Assembly (NCBI RefSeq): GCF_025165795.1
Contig: NZ_JAJAGO010000001.1
Span: forward strand, 124,001-188,000
Direction of reading: 5' to 3'
DNA: 64,000 bases
From: Streptomyces gossypii
GTDB taxonomy: Bacteria > Actinomycetota > Actinomycetes > Streptomycetales > Streptomycetaceae
In this document: positions 48,617 through 57,803 of the stretch, piece by piece
Numbering within the stretch: the stretch's first letter is position 1
How the letters are laid out: each line of letters starts with the position of its first letter
Position numbers and translations under genes: made by a program
Notes under the pieces: generated by a model
Databases searched by the model: none
What the model was told of the DNA's origin: nothing
Seen by the model: only the letters and a program-made list of their open reading frames with translations

Positions 48617-49117
48617 GGTCGGCCTTCCTGCAGGTCGTGCGGTGGTGAAGTGACCGTACAACGCGGAGGGCCGATCGCGGACCCTGGGTAGGCGAACCGT
48701 GGCTGGTTGAGAGGTGGTGCGGAGAGGGCCCGGCGCCCTTCGGGCCGACCTGGGACCCGCTGGCTGCGGGTCGACCGAAAGCCGTTGTCTACTGAGCATC
48801 CGGGCCCCACCCGGGTCGCACCTGCCGACTGGAGGAAACCTTCCGCCCCCGTGCCGCGGGCGCTGGACCTGGCTCCCAGTGGTGGTGTGCCGGTGCGACG
48901 CACCACCTTCTGGCCCAGCGGCGTTCGACGACTGCGCGGTGAATCCCCGGTCGGACATCCTGTGGTGGACTCCGCCGAACTTACCCGTCCCACGGCCTCG
49001 CCTGTCAACACCTGTTCGACCTGGGGCGTTTCGCTAAATCAGCAGGTCAGTGCGGAGGGCCCGGGGTGGTGCGACAGGCCGGGGGCACGTCGTTCGGCGG
49101 TATGGAGCAGTGGGTTG
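48617..49117. other. Intergenic region upstream of lnt
   Basis: About 500 bases without a supportable gene. It must contain the lnt promoter and the 3' end of the amidohydrolase transcript. I see neither a clear promoter nor a strong hairpin. Overlapping short frames on both strands look like shadows. Confidence 0.5.
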
Positions 49118-50764
49118 TCACTCGTTCGGCCGGATGTGGACCGTACGTCCGGCCACCACCGTCCGCAGGCATACGGGCAGTTCGCCGCCGGGTGTGAGGG
49201 CGGGCAGCCCCGGGGTGCCGGAGCGGGGGTCGGTGGACCAGTTGGCGACCCTCGTATCGGGCGCCTGGACGATGAGTTCACCGGCCGACCAGACGGCGTA
49301 GTCCGCGGGCGCGCCCGGCACCAGCACCCCTGCGTCGTCGCGGCCGATGGCCCGCCAGCCGCCCCTGGTGTGCGCGGTGAAGGCCGCACGCACCGAGATC
49401 CGGTGCCCGGTGGTGTGGTGGAAGGCGGCGTCCCGTACGGCGGCCCAGGGGCCGAGCGGGGTGACGGGGCTGTCCGAGCCGAACGCGAGCGGCACACCGG
49501 CGCGCAGCAGCGCGGCGTACGGGTTGAGCGTCGCGGCGCGCTCCGGGCCGAGACGCTCGGCGTACATGCCGCTGTCGCCGCCCCAGGCTGCGTCGAACCC
49601 GGGCTGCACGGAGGCGGTGAGGGCGAGTTCCGCGAAGGCGGCGATGGTGTCGTCGCTGAGCATCTCGGCGTGCTCGACGCGGTGCCGGGCGGCGCGGACG
49701 CGGTCGAGACCGACCTTCCGCGCCGCGTCGCGTACCCCCTCGGCGACGCTGCTGACGGCGGCGTCGCCGATGGCGTGGAAACCGGCCTGGAGCCCGGCCT
49801 GGGTGCAGCTGGCGACATGGGCGGCGACGGCCGCGGAGTCCAGGGAGGCGCTGCCGGTGTGCGGGGCGTCCGCGTAGGGCGCGTGGAGGTGCGCCGTACG
49901 GGAACCGAGCGAGCCGTCCACGAACAGGTCACCGGCGGCGCCGACCGCGCCCAGAGCCCGGATCCGTGCGGCGTCCTTCGCGGAAGTGACGGCTTCCGCC
50001 CAGTAGCCGGTGATGCGGGGGCCGGGTTCCTCGGCGGCGAGCCCGAGCAGTCCGGTGAAGTCGTCCTCGCCCGAGATCTCGGGGCCCGCGCATTCGTGGA
50101 GGGAGCCGATGCCGAGTTCGGCGGCGCGGCGCAGGGCGGCGCGCTGGGCCTCGGTGCGCTGCTGCGGGGTCAGGGTGCCGTGGGCGAAGGTACGCGCGGC
50201 GTGGTGGGCGTCGCCGGTCAGCGGGGCGTCGGCGCGGTAGCCGGGGAGGCCGGTGATGTCCGGTACCAGGTCCAGCAGAGCGGTGGTGACCAGTGCGGAG
50301 TGGACGTCGACGCGGGGGAGGTAGAGGGGGCGCCGGCCGGTGGCCTCGTCCAGTTCCTCCCGGGTGGGGTGGCGCCGTTCGGGCCATCCGGTGGCGTCCC
50401 AGCCGGTGCCGAGGAGCACCCGGTCGCCGGGGCGGGCGGCGGCGTGGGTCCGGATGCGCGCCAGGGCGTCGGCGAGGCTGCGGGCGGGCGCGAGGTCGAG
50501 GCCGGTGAGTGCCAGACCGGTAGCAGTAGTGTGCACATGGGAATCAGTGAAGGCCGGAGTGACAAGGGCGCCGTCCAGGTGCAGGATCTCATCCACTCCA
50601 TCGGCGAAGGAGTCGGCGGCTCCCTCGGAACCGACCCAGGCGATCGTGCCGCCCTCGACGACCATCGCGGTGGCGAACGGGTCGGCGGGGCTGTGCACCT
50701 CGCCCTCGCGCAGCAGGACGGTGCGGGGCCGCTCGGCGGCGGGGTCGGGTGTGGGGTCGTTCAC
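49118..50764 (-). CDS. YtcJ-like metal-dependent amidohydrolase
   Basis: A 548-aa Amidohydro_3-type protein: FTDSHVHTTATGLALTGLDL (His-x-His metal site), ELGIGSLHECAGPEI, FHAIGDAAVSSVAEGVRDA, RVEHAEML and GSDSPVTPLGPWAAV in the expected order. The GTG at 50764 follows GAGG. Family members hydrolyse N-acyl or cyclic amides, or exoenzyme-released aromatics; the substrate is not predictable. It lies 178 bases after an Lrp/AsnC regulator gene in the same direction, which may control it. Confidence 0.9.
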   Translation of the reverse strand: MNDPTPDPAAERPRTVLLREGEVHSPADPFATAMVVEGGTIAWVGSEGAADSFADGVDEILHLDGALVTPAFTDSHVHTTATGLALTGLDLAPARSLADALARIRTHAAARPGDRVLLGTGWDATGWPERRHPTREELDEATGRRPLYLPRVDVHSALVTTALLDLVPDITGLPGYRADAPLTGDAHHAARTFAHGTLTPQQRTEAQRAALRRAAELGIGSLHECAGPEISGEDDFTGLLGLAAEEPGPRITGYWAEAVTSAKDAARIRALGAVGAAGDLFVDGSLGSRTAHLHAPYADAPHTGSASLDSAAVAAHVASCTQAGLQAGFHAIGDAAVSSVAEGVRDAARKVGLDRVRAARHRVEHAEMLSDDTIAAFAELALTASVQPGFDAAWGGDSGMYAERLGPERAATLNPYAALLRAGVPLAFGSDSPVTPLGPWAAVRDAAFHHTTGHRISVRAAFTAHTRGGWRAIGRDDAGVLVPGAPADYAVWSAGELIVQAPDTRVANWSTDPRSGTPGLPALTPGGELPVCLRTVVAGRTVHIRPNE

Positions 50765-50942
50765 GGCAGCTGCCTCGCGGTTCGGATGGGCGCAGATTTC
50801 GGGTCGCTCGCTCGCCGCCCGTGCCGAGGTGGCGCGGGCGCTGTTGCGCCGCCCGGTCGGGGCGGCACCCGCCCAGTCTCGCCCCTGCGGCCGCGGCGCC
50901 GTGCACGGGGTGGGGCGTGCGGGGACCGAGCGCACGCCTCCG

Positions 50943-51383
50943 TCAGATGCGGGGCGGGCGGGACTCGTAGGGCGTGGAGAGGACGACGGTCGTCCGTGTC
51001 GAGACTCCGGACAGCGAGCGGATGCGGGCGAGCAGGTGCTCAAGCTCGATGGGCGTGGCGACGCGCACCTTGAGGATGTAGTTCTCCTCCCCCGCGACGC
51101 TGTGGCACGCCTCGATCTCGGGCACCTCGGCGAGCCGGTCGGCGATGTCGTCCGGAGCGCTGGGATCGAAGGGTTTGACGGAGATGAAGGCGGTGATCGG
51201 CAGTCCGACCGACTCCGCGTCCACGATTGCCGCGTAGCCGCGGATGACCCCTCGCTGTTCCAGGCGGCGCACGCGCTGGTGTACGGCCGAGGTGGACAGG
51301 CCGGTGACCTTGCCCAGGTCGGTGTAGCTCATCCGGCCGTCCTTGACGAGCTGTTCCACGATGTGCCGATCCAGATCCTCCAC
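50943..51383 (-). CDS. Lrp/AsnC-family regulator
   Basis: A 146-aa protein with an N-terminal helix-turn-helix (IVEQLVKDGRMSYTDLGKV, TGLSTSAVHQRVRRLEQRG) and a C-terminal RAM domain (AFISVKPFDPSAPDDIAD, VAGEENYILKVRVATPIELE). The start is a GTG at 51383. Lrp proteins sense amino acids and form octamers. It precedes the amidohydrolase and is divergent from a hypothetical gene. Confidence 0.93.
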   Translation of the reverse strand: MEDLDRHIVEQLVKDGRMSYTDLGKVTGLSTSAVHQRVRRLEQRGVIRGYAAIVDAESVGLPITAFISVKPFDPSAPDDIADRLAEVPEIEACHSVAGEENYILKVRVATPIELEHLLARIRSLSGVSTRTTVVLSTPYESRPPRI

Positions 51384-51583
51384 AGCACGTCAACCTACTG
51401 TGCCGGGCGCACTCCGGCACAGCGGACGACCGATCGGAGGCTCGCACGAGCGCGAGGTGTGAGGAATACCACACCGATGCGCCCGTGCCCTGGGGGGCGC
51501 GGCGATTATGCGCGGGGCACGGCGGGAAGTGCTTGCTGTGGCCCGGCCCAGCCGCCGCGCCGGCTCACCAGAGGGGGAATGGC

Positions 51584-51988
51584 ATGCGCACCGTGAAGTC
51601 GCCGCCCACCAGTCGTACGCAGGAATCGGCCCCGGATCCCGTTTCCGTCACCGGGACCGTCGAGGCGTACGACACCTACGAGATCGTCCGGGTCAGCTGC
51701 CCGGAGTGCGCCCAGCCGATCGCGCTGTTCGCGGACGAGGAGCGCCTTCCGGAGCACGCGCTCTGCCCGACCCGCTGGGACCCGTTCGGTCTCACCGTGT
51801 GCCCGGGGACGGGACGGGACGCCGCCGAGGCCCCGCTCGCGGACAGCGAGCGCGGTGCCCAGGAAGAGGACGTGGCCGCGCTGCTGACCTTGCCCAAGGG
51901 ACTGGACTGGCGGATGCAGCCGTTCTCGCACGCGGGCGGGCACCTTTCCCGCCCGCAGCGGGTGCCGGCGCAGGCCCTGGGGCACTGA
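51584..51988 (+). CDS. Hypothetical protein with a Cys-rich middle
   Basis: A 134-aa soluble protein. A CPEC motif (IVRVSCPECAQPIALF, near residue 40) is followed about 20 residues later by ALCPTRWDPFGLTVCPG, so four Cys could form a zinc ribbon. The C-terminus is basic. GAGGGGGA precedes the ATG at 51584. I recognise no named family; its position between an Lrp gene and an acyl-CoA dehydrogenase gene gives no functional hint. Confidence 0.7.
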   Translation: MRTVKSPPTSRTQESAPDPVSVTGTVEAYDTYEIVRVSCPECAQPIALFADEERLPEHALCPTRWDPFGLTVCPGTGRDAAEAPLADSERGAQEEDVAALLTLPKGLDWRMQPFSHAGGHLSRPQRVPAQALGH

Positions 51989-52036
51989 CGGGCCGCATTT
52001 GCCGGGAGCGAGCCGCGGGAGCCCGCTGGAGGGCCG

Positions 52037-53215
52037 TCAGCGGCTCTCCGGGCCGAGCAGGTCGCGGGCGATGACCATGCGCTGGATCTGGTTGGTGCCC
52101 TCGACGATCTGGAGGACCTTGGCCTCTCGCATGTACCGCTCGACCGGGAAGTCGGCCGTGTAGCCGTAGCCGCCCAGCAGCTGCACCGCGTCGGTGGTCA
52201 CCCGCATCGCCGCGTCGGTGCAGAAGAGCTTGGCCATCGCGGCCTGCCGGGCGAAGGGCAACCCGGCGTCGCGCAGCCGTGCGGCGGTAAGCAGCAGGCT
52301 CCGGCCCGCCTCGATCTGGGTGGCCATGTCGGCCACCATGAACCGCAGCCCCTGGAAATCGGCGAGCGGGCTGCCGAACTGCTGCCGTGTCCGCAGATGG
52401 GCGTGCGCCTCGTCGAGAGCGGCCTGGGCCACCCCCACGGCACAGGCGGCGATGCCGAGGCGGCCGGAAGCGAGCGCGGACAGGGCGACGACGAAGCCCT
52501 GGCCCTCCTCCCCGAGGAGCCGGTCCGCGGAGACGCGTACGCCGTCGAAGTGCAGTTGGGTGGTGGGTGAGTTCTTCATGCCCATCTTGCGCTCGGGGGC
52601 CGCGGCACTCAGGCCGGGCGCGTCCCCCGGCACCAGGAACGCGCTGATGCCGCGCGGGCCTCCCCCACCGGTGCGGGCGAGAGCTGTGTAGAAGTCCGCG
52701 ATGCCGCCGTGCGTGATCCACGCCTTGGTGCCGTCGATCACCCAGTCGCCCGCGCCCCCTTCGCGGGTGGCGCGCATGCGCAGGGCCGCCGCGTCGGAGC
52801 CGGCTGCGGGCTCCGAAAGGCAGTACGCGCCCAGCAGCCCGCCACCGAGCATGGCGGGAAGGTGCTCCGCGCGCTGTTCCTTCGTACCGAATTCGGCGAC
52901 CGCGTGGCAAGCCAGTGTGTGCACGCTGGTGCCGAGGCCGACGGTCAGGGACGCGGAGGCGAGTTCCTCCACGACCTGGAGGTAGACCTCGTAGGGCTGG
53001 TCGCCCCCGCCGTACTCCACCGGATAGGGGAGGCCGAGCAGGCCCGACTCGGAGAGCAGGGTGAAGACTTGGCGTGGGAAGCGCCCCGCGTGCTCGTCCT
53101 CGCCCGCGGTGGGCCTGATCTCCCGCTGGGCAATCTCTCGCACGAGGGCCAGCAGGTCCCGTGCTTCCTCGGTGGGCAGTTGACGTTCCACCGGCTGGGG
53201 ACCGAACTCGGGCAT
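52037..53215 (-). CDS. Acyl-CoA dehydrogenase
   Basis: A 392-aa flavoprotein with the family signatures GAYCLSEPAAGSDAAALRM (substrate/FAD) and QLLGGYGYTADFPVERYMRE, then VEGTNQIQRMVIAR near the C-terminus. Residues PVEYGGGDQPYEVYLQVVEE and KNSPTTQLHFDGVRV fit the short/branched-chain group, and the usual catalytic Glu lies in the VEGTNQIQ region. GGAGGAG precedes the ATG at 53215. It probably oxidises short or branched acyl-CoA esters. Divergent from the chitinase gene. Confidence 0.93.
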   Translation of the reverse strand: MPEFGPQPVERQLPTEEARDLLALVREIAQREIRPTAGEDEHAGRFPRQVFTLLSESGLLGLPYPVEYGGGDQPYEVYLQVVEELASASLTVGLGTSVHTLACHAVAEFGTKEQRAEHLPAMLGGGLLGAYCLSEPAAGSDAAALRMRATREGGAGDWVIDGTKAWITHGGIADFYTALARTGGGGPRGISAFLVPGDAPGLSAAAPERKMGMKNSPTTQLHFDGVRVSADRLLGEEGQGFVVALSALASGRLGIAACAVGVAQAALDEAHAHLRTRQQFGSPLADFQGLRFMVADMATQIEAGRSLLLTAARLRDAGLPFARQAAMAKLFCTDAAMRVTTDAVQLLGGYGYTADFPVERYMREAKVLQIVEGTNQIQRMVIARDLLGPESR

Positions 53216-53430
53216 GGCGACGCTCTCCTCCTGTCGGCTGCGGCGGCGGCACGGGGTGCTGTCCGACGCCGGGTCCTGCTGCCCTTGCCGGGGTGCTCGC
53301 ACCATCGGGTCTCAACGGCGGCTGACCAGCGGCTGTGGCTGTCTGGAGTATGCCCGATCGGGGGCACCCCGTCACCTGCTCGCCGCCCGCGCCCGGACGT
53401 GGAGCGCGCAGGTGCGAACACCGGCGATGT

Positions 53431-53471
53431 TGGTCCGAACCATTGACGCAGTGGTCTAGTCCTTCTAGCGT
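53431..53471 (+). promoter_or_regulatory. Chitinase promoter with paired dre-like direct repeats
   Basis: TTGACG (53443-53448), a 17-base spacer and TAGCGT (53466-53471) make a good housekeeping promoter. Two 12-base direct repeats related to TGGTCTAGACCA lie at 53431-53442 (TGGTCCGAACCA) and 53452-53463 (TGGTCTAGTCCT), 21 bases apart, the second inside the spacer. This is the known layout of Streptomyces chitinase promoters, where DasR and a two-component system act. Confidence 0.75.
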
Positions 53472-53585
53472 GCGAAAGGCTCATGCGGCGCGTGCATGTC
53501 AATGACCTCATCCAGCACCGCTGCCTCCCCACAACCGCCCCCACTCCCCCCACAACCCCCCACAACCCCCCACTCGAGGAGAGTC

Positions 53586-54890
53586 ATGCGCGAATCCCTT
53601 GACAGAAGTGCACGTCCCCGGCGTCGAAGGTTCCTCGGCATCGTCGGCGCCGCGTGTACGGCGGCGCTGGCCGCCGGCCTGCTCGCCACCGGCACCACGG
53701 CCGGCGCCTCGGAGACACCGGCCGAGAAGCCCGCCACCGGCACGCGGGGGGCAGCCGATCAAGCAGCCGATCAAGCAGCCGACCAGGCAGCCGGCAAGGT
53801 GGTCGGCTACTTCACCGAATGGGGCGTCTACGACCGGAACTACCACGCGAAGAACGTCGACACCTCCGGCTCCGCCGACAAGCTGACGCACATCAACTAC
53901 GCCTTCGGCAACGTTCAGGGCGGCAAGTGCACGATCGGCGACTCGTACGCCGCGACCGACAAGGCGTACACCGCCGACCAGAGCGTCGACGGCGTGGCCG
54001 ACACCTGGGACCAGCCGCTGCGCGGCAACTTCAACCAGCTGCTGAAGCTGAAGAAGAAGCACCCGGACCTCAAGATCCTCTGGTCCTTCGGCGGCTGGAC
54101 CTGGTCCGGCGGCTTCACCGAGGCCGCAAAGAACCCCGAGGCGTTCGCCGAGTCCTGCTACAACCTGCTCAACGACGAGCGTTGGGCCGGTCTCTTCGAC
54201 GGGATCGACATCGACTGGGAGTATCCCAACGCCTGCGGGCTCACCTGTGACGAGAGCGGCCCGGAGGCGTTCGGCAACGTGATGCGGGCCCTGCGGGCGA
54301 AGTTCGGCGAAGACCGTCTGCTGACCGCCGCCATCACCGCCGACGCCTCCGACGGCGGCAAGATCGACGCCACGGACTACGCGGGCGCCGCCCAGTACGT
54401 CGACTGGTATCTGCCGATGACCTACGACTACTTCGGTGCCTGGGACGCTCAGGGGCCCACTGCCCCGCACTCCCCGCTGCGTGCCTACGACGGCATCCCG
54501 AAGGAGGGCTTCAACACCGCGGACACCGTCGCCAAGCTCAAGGGCCTGGGTGTGCCCTCGGAGAAACTGCTGATGGGTCTGGGCTTCTACGGGCGCGGCT
54601 GGACGGGCGTCAGCCAGTCGGAGCCGGGCGGCTCCGCCACCGGACCGGCAGGCGGCAAGTACGAGCAGGGCATCGACGACTACAAGGAGCTCAAGACCAG
54701 GTGCCCGGCCAACGGCACCGTCGGGGGCACCGCCTACGCCCACTGCGGCAACGAGTGGTGGAGCTACGACACCCCGCAGACCCTCCGGGAGAAGAGCGCC
54801 TGGGCGGCCGAAGAGGGCCTCGGCGGTTCGTTCATCTGGGAACTGAGCGGTGACACCAGCGACGGAGAGCTGATCAAGTCGATCAGCTGA
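53586..54890 (+). CDS. Secreted GH18 chitinase
   Basis: A 434-aa chitinase. Residues 1-42 are a signal with RRRRFLGIVG, possibly Tat. A short spacer holds AADQ repeated three times. The catalytic domain starts KVVGYFTEWGVYDRNY; the GH18 motif FDGIDIDWEYP near residue 205 supplies the catalytic Glu, and QYVDWYLPMTYDYFG and FIWELSGD follow. There is no chitin-binding domain, so it probably acts on soluble or pre-cut chitin. Position next to an acyl-CoA dehydrogenase matches what I recall for S. coelicolor chiD (not verified). GAGGAG precedes the ATG. Confidence 0.94.
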   Translation: MRESLDRSARPRRRRFLGIVGAACTAALAAGLLATGTTAGASETPAEKPATGTRGAADQAADQAADQAAGKVVGYFTEWGVYDRNYHAKNVDTSGSADKLTHINYAFGNVQGGKCTIGDSYAATDKAYTADQSVDGVADTWDQPLRGNFNQLLKLKKKHPDLKILWSFGGWTWSGGFTEAAKNPEAFAESCYNLLNDERWAGLFDGIDIDWEYPNACGLTCDESGPEAFGNVMRALRAKFGEDRLLTAAITADASDGGKIDATDYAGAAQYVDWYLPMTYDYFGAWDAQGPTAPHSPLRAYDGIPKEGFNTADTVAKLKGLGVPSEKLLMGLGFYGRGWTGVSQSEPGGSATGPAGGKYEQGIDDYKELKTRCPANGTVGGTAYAHCGNEWWSYDTPQTLREKSAWAAEEGLGGSFIWELSGDTSDGELIKSIS

Positions 54891-54905
54891 CCGCGCGGGA
54901 CACCG

Positions 54906-54935
54906 GGGGCGGGGCCGGTATCCGGTTCCCGCCCC
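54906..54935 (+). terminator. Terminator of the chitinase gene
   Basis: GGGGCGGG (54906-54913) pairs with CCCGCCCC (54928-54935), with an inner CCGG/CCGG pairing and a small bulge, 16 bases past the chitinase stop. A rho-independent type hairpin without a T run. Confidence 0.7.
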
Positions 54936-55029
54936 TCAGCCGCCCCTCAGCCGCCCTCCGACCGCCCGACCGCGCCGCCCACTGCACGCCGCCAGGGCGT
55001 TGTCAGTGCCGGGTGCCACACTCGGCGGC

Positions 55030-56781
55030 ATGCCGGGTGACATGGGTGGCGGAGTTTCGGCGGACGCGGTGCGCTGGGCGCTGGCCGAGTCCGCCGACGG
55101 GCGTGCCCTGGTCTGCCCGCTGGACGAGCGGGGCGGTGCTGCCGGGCCGGTGTGTGCCGAGGAGTCGGTGGTCACGGCGGTGCGGTCGCGCCCCTCGGTG
55201 GGCAGATGGGTGTGGCGTTCGACCGCCGCGCTCTATCCCCGGCTGCTGGCCGCCGGGCTCACGGTGCGGCGGTGCTACGACGTGGAGGCCGCGGAGACGC
55301 TGCTGCTGGGCCACGAGGGGCGCGGTGGTGAGCCGCGGTCGCTGCCCGCCGCCCGGGCCCGGCTGCACGGCCAGGCGGTGCCCGCGGACCCGCCGCCGGT
55401 GTCCCGGGAGGCGGATCCGCAGCCGTCGCTCTTCGATGCCGGTCCGGTGGCCCTGCCCGAGGGCGTGGATCCGCTGGGCGCGCTGCTGGAGGTGTACGCG
55501 ACGCAGCTGGACCGTACGGCGGCGGTCGCGCACCCGGACCGTATGCGGCTCCTGATCGCGGGCGAGTCGGCGGCCATGCTGGTCGCGGCCGAGATGGGCC
55601 GGGCCGGGGTGCCGTGGCGGGCGGACGTGCACCGGGACTTGCTCGCGGAGCTGCTCGGCGAGCGGTACGGCGGGAGCGGCGAACCGCGTCGGCTGGCGGA
55701 GCTGGCCGAGGAGGTGTCGCGGGCGTTCGGGCCGGAGGCACGGGTGAGACCTGACCTGCCGGCGGACGTGCTGCGAGCCTTCGCCCGGGCGGGGTTCCCG
55801 CTGACGTCCACCCGCGCCTGGGAGCTGCGGGAGATCGACCACCCGGCGGTCGCCCCGCTGCTGCGCTACAAGAAGCTCTACCGGCTGTACACGGCGCACG
55901 GCTGGAGCTGGCTGCGTGCGTGGGTGCGGGACGGCCGGTTCCGGGCCGAGTATCTGCCGGGCGGCACGGTCTCGGGGCGCTGGACGACCAACGGCGGCGG
56001 GGCGTTGCAGATTCCGAAGGTCGTCCGGCGGGCGGTGGTCGCAGATCCGGGCTGGCGGCTGGTGGTGGCCGACGCCGACCAGATGGAGCCACGGGTGCTG
56101 GCCGCCATCTCCCGCGACCGCGGGCTGATGGAGGCGGCAAGCAGCGGGCGGGATCTGTACTCGGTGCTCTCGGAGCGGGCCTTCTCCGGTGACCGCGACC
56201 AGGCGAAGCTCGCGCTGCTGGGCGCCGTCTACGGCCAGACGAGCGGAGACGGGCTGAAGAACCTGGCCGCGCTGCGGCGCCGCTTCCCGGCTGCGGTCGG
56301 CTATGTGGACGAGGCGGCGCGGGCGGGCGAGGAGGGGCGTCTGGTGCGGACGTGGCTGGGCCGCACCTGTCCTCCGCTGGGCAGCGAGGAGGAAGCGGGC
56401 GGGGAGGCGGACGCGGGCGTGGCGGAGGGGAGCGACCCGGCGTACAGCGAGGAGGGGGTGCCGTCGTACGGGAGCGGCGTGGGGGCGCGGGCTCGGGCTC
56501 GCGGCCGTTTCACCCGTAACTTCGTCGTGCAGGGGAGCGCCGCCGACTGGGCCGTGCTGATGCTGGCCGCGCTGCGGCAGGAACTGACCGGCATGCGCGC
56601 CGAACTGGTGTTCTTCCAGCATGATGAGGTGATCGTGCACTGTCCGGCCGAGGAGGCTGAGCGCGTCACCGAGGCGGTGCGGGCGGCGGGCGAGCGGGCG
56701 GGGCAGGCGGCGTTCGGCGCGACGCCGGTGCGCTTCGGTTTCACCACGGCGGTGGTGGAGTGCTACGCGGCGGCGAAGTAG
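55030..56781 (+). CDS. Family A DNA polymerase (PolA-like, with 3'-5' exonuclease-type domain)
   Basis: About 583 aa. The polymerase half has motif A VVADADQMEPRVLAAISRD, the O-helix DRDQAKLALLGAVYGQTSGD and motif C FFQHDEVIVHCP. It lacks a 5'-nuclease domain; the N-terminal 250 residues correspond to a reduced exonuclease-like region in which I do not see a full DEDD set. This short PolA paralogue is found in Streptomyces besides the normal PolA and may serve repair. The start is uncertain: TTG 55000, ATG 55030 or ATG 55045; none has a strong ribosome site. Confidence 0.85.
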   Translation: MPGDMGGGVSADAVRWALAESADGRALVCPLDERGGAAGPVCAEESVVTAVRSRPSVGRWVWRSTAALYPRLLAAGLTVRRCYDVEAAETLLLGHEGRGGEPRSLPAARARLHGQAVPADPPPVSREADPQPSLFDAGPVALPEGVDPLGALLEVYATQLDRTAAVAHPDRMRLLIAGESAAMLVAAEMGRAGVPWRADVHRDLLAELLGERYGGSGEPRRLAELAEEVSRAFGPEARVRPDLPADVLRAFARAGFPLTSTRAWELREIDHPAVAPLLRYKKLYRLYTAHGWSWLRAWVRDGRFRAEYLPGGTVSGRWTTNGGGALQIPKVVRRAVVADPGWRLVVADADQMEPRVLAAISRDRGLMEAASSGRDLYSVLSERAFSGDRDQAKLALLGAVYGQTSGDGLKNLAALRRRFPAAVGYVDEAARAGEEGRLVRTWLGRTCPPLGSEEEAGGEADAGVAEGSDPAYSEEGVPSYGSGVGARARARGRFTRNFVVQGSAADWAVLMLAALRQELTGMRAELVFFQHDEVIVHCPAEEAERVTEAVRAAGERAGQAAFGATPVRFGFTTAVVECYAAAK

Positions 56782-56821
56782 CCGTCGGCGGGGGCAGCGG
56801 TCGAGTGCCCCAGCCGGGCGA

Positions 56822-57724
56822 TCAGCCCAGCTCGTCCAGCAGTGCCCGCAGGAAGGGCCCGGTCTGCTCCGGAGGTTCGGCCTCCACGCACAGCCGGTCC
56901 ATGATCAGGGTGTACTGGTCGATGTCCTCGCGCTTGTCGAGGTAGACCGCACCGGTCAGCTGCTCCAGATACACCTTGTCGGGAAGATCTGGTTCGGCGA
57001 ACCGAAGGATGGTGATCGGGGATCCGGCGGCGGCGTTGGCACCGACGCTGAACGGCGCGAACTGAAGGGTGACGCTGGGCAGTTCCAGTATCGCCAGCAG
57101 GTGCTCCAGCTGGGCGCGCATCACCGCGGTGCCACCGAACGGGCGGCGCAGGACGGCCTCGTCGACGACGGCCCACACTTTGGGCGCGCCCGGCCGGGTC
57201 AGCAGCCGCTGCCGCTCCATGCGCAGCTTCACCAGGCGGTCGATCTTCGGCAGCGGGGCGTCGGGGTATCCGAGGCGGGTCACCACATGGGCGTAGTGCT
57301 CGGTCTGCAACAGTCCGGGCAGGAACTGGACTTCGTAGGTCCGGATGACCGAAGCCGCCTCTTCGAGACCGATGTGCAGTTCGAACCAGTCGGCGAGCAC
57401 GTCGTTGTACTGGTGCCACCAGCCGGGGGTGTTCGCCTGCCGGGCCAGGGCGAAGTACTCCGCGCGGTCGGCGGCGTCGAGTACCCCGTAGAGGGTCAGC
57501 AGATCGGTCAGATCACGCTGCTTGAAGCTCACCCGGCCCAGTTCCAGACGGCTGATCTTGGCATGCGATCCGCGGATCGCCCGGCCCGCGGCCTCGCGGC
57601 TGATACCGCTCGCCTTCCGGAGCCTGCGCAGTTGCGCTCCCAGCACGATGCGTACCACCGTCGGCCCGGCATCGGGCCGTTCCAGGTAGCGCTCCAGATG
57701 CGGCTCGCCGTCCAGCTGCCTCAT
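56822..57724 (-). CDS. XRE-family regulator with DUF5753
   Basis: A 300-aa protein: helix-turn-helix at about 25-80 (LRRLRKASGISREAAGRAIR, HAKISRLELGRVSFKQRD) followed by the DUF5753 domain (VIRTYEVQFLPGLLQTEHYA, VDEAVLRRPFGGTAVMRAQL, LPDKVYLEQLTGAVYLDKRE). Streptomyces has dozens of these, often beside a small DUF397 partner; no DUF397 gene is seen here. It lies 79 bases after the DUF574 methyltransferase gene in the same direction. Confidence 0.92.
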   Translation of the reverse strand: MRQLDGEPHLERYLERPDAGPTVVRIVLGAQLRRLRKASGISREAAGRAIRGSHAKISRLELGRVSFKQRDLTDLLTLYGVLDAADRAEYFALARQANTPGWWHQYNDVLADWFELHIGLEEAASVIRTYEVQFLPGLLQTEHYAHVVTRLGYPDAPLPKIDRLVKLRMERQRLLTRPGAPKVWAVVDEAVLRRPFGGTAVMRAQLEHLLAILELPSVTLQFAPFSVGANAAAGSPITILRFAEPDLPDKVYLEQLTGAVYLDKREDIDQYTLIMDRLCVEAEPPEQTGPFLRALLDELG

Positions 57725-57803
57725 GGCGGTCACTTCCACTTCTGCGGTGTTGGTACGGATGCGGACTCGGCGGCTGCGGGAGGGAGGGTCGCAGGGGCAC
57801 GGC

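Noticed and set aside
48707..51073. 788-codon + strand frame opposite the amidohydrolase
   Set aside because: Antisense shadow; the - strand amidohydrolase and Lrp genes have clear motifs.
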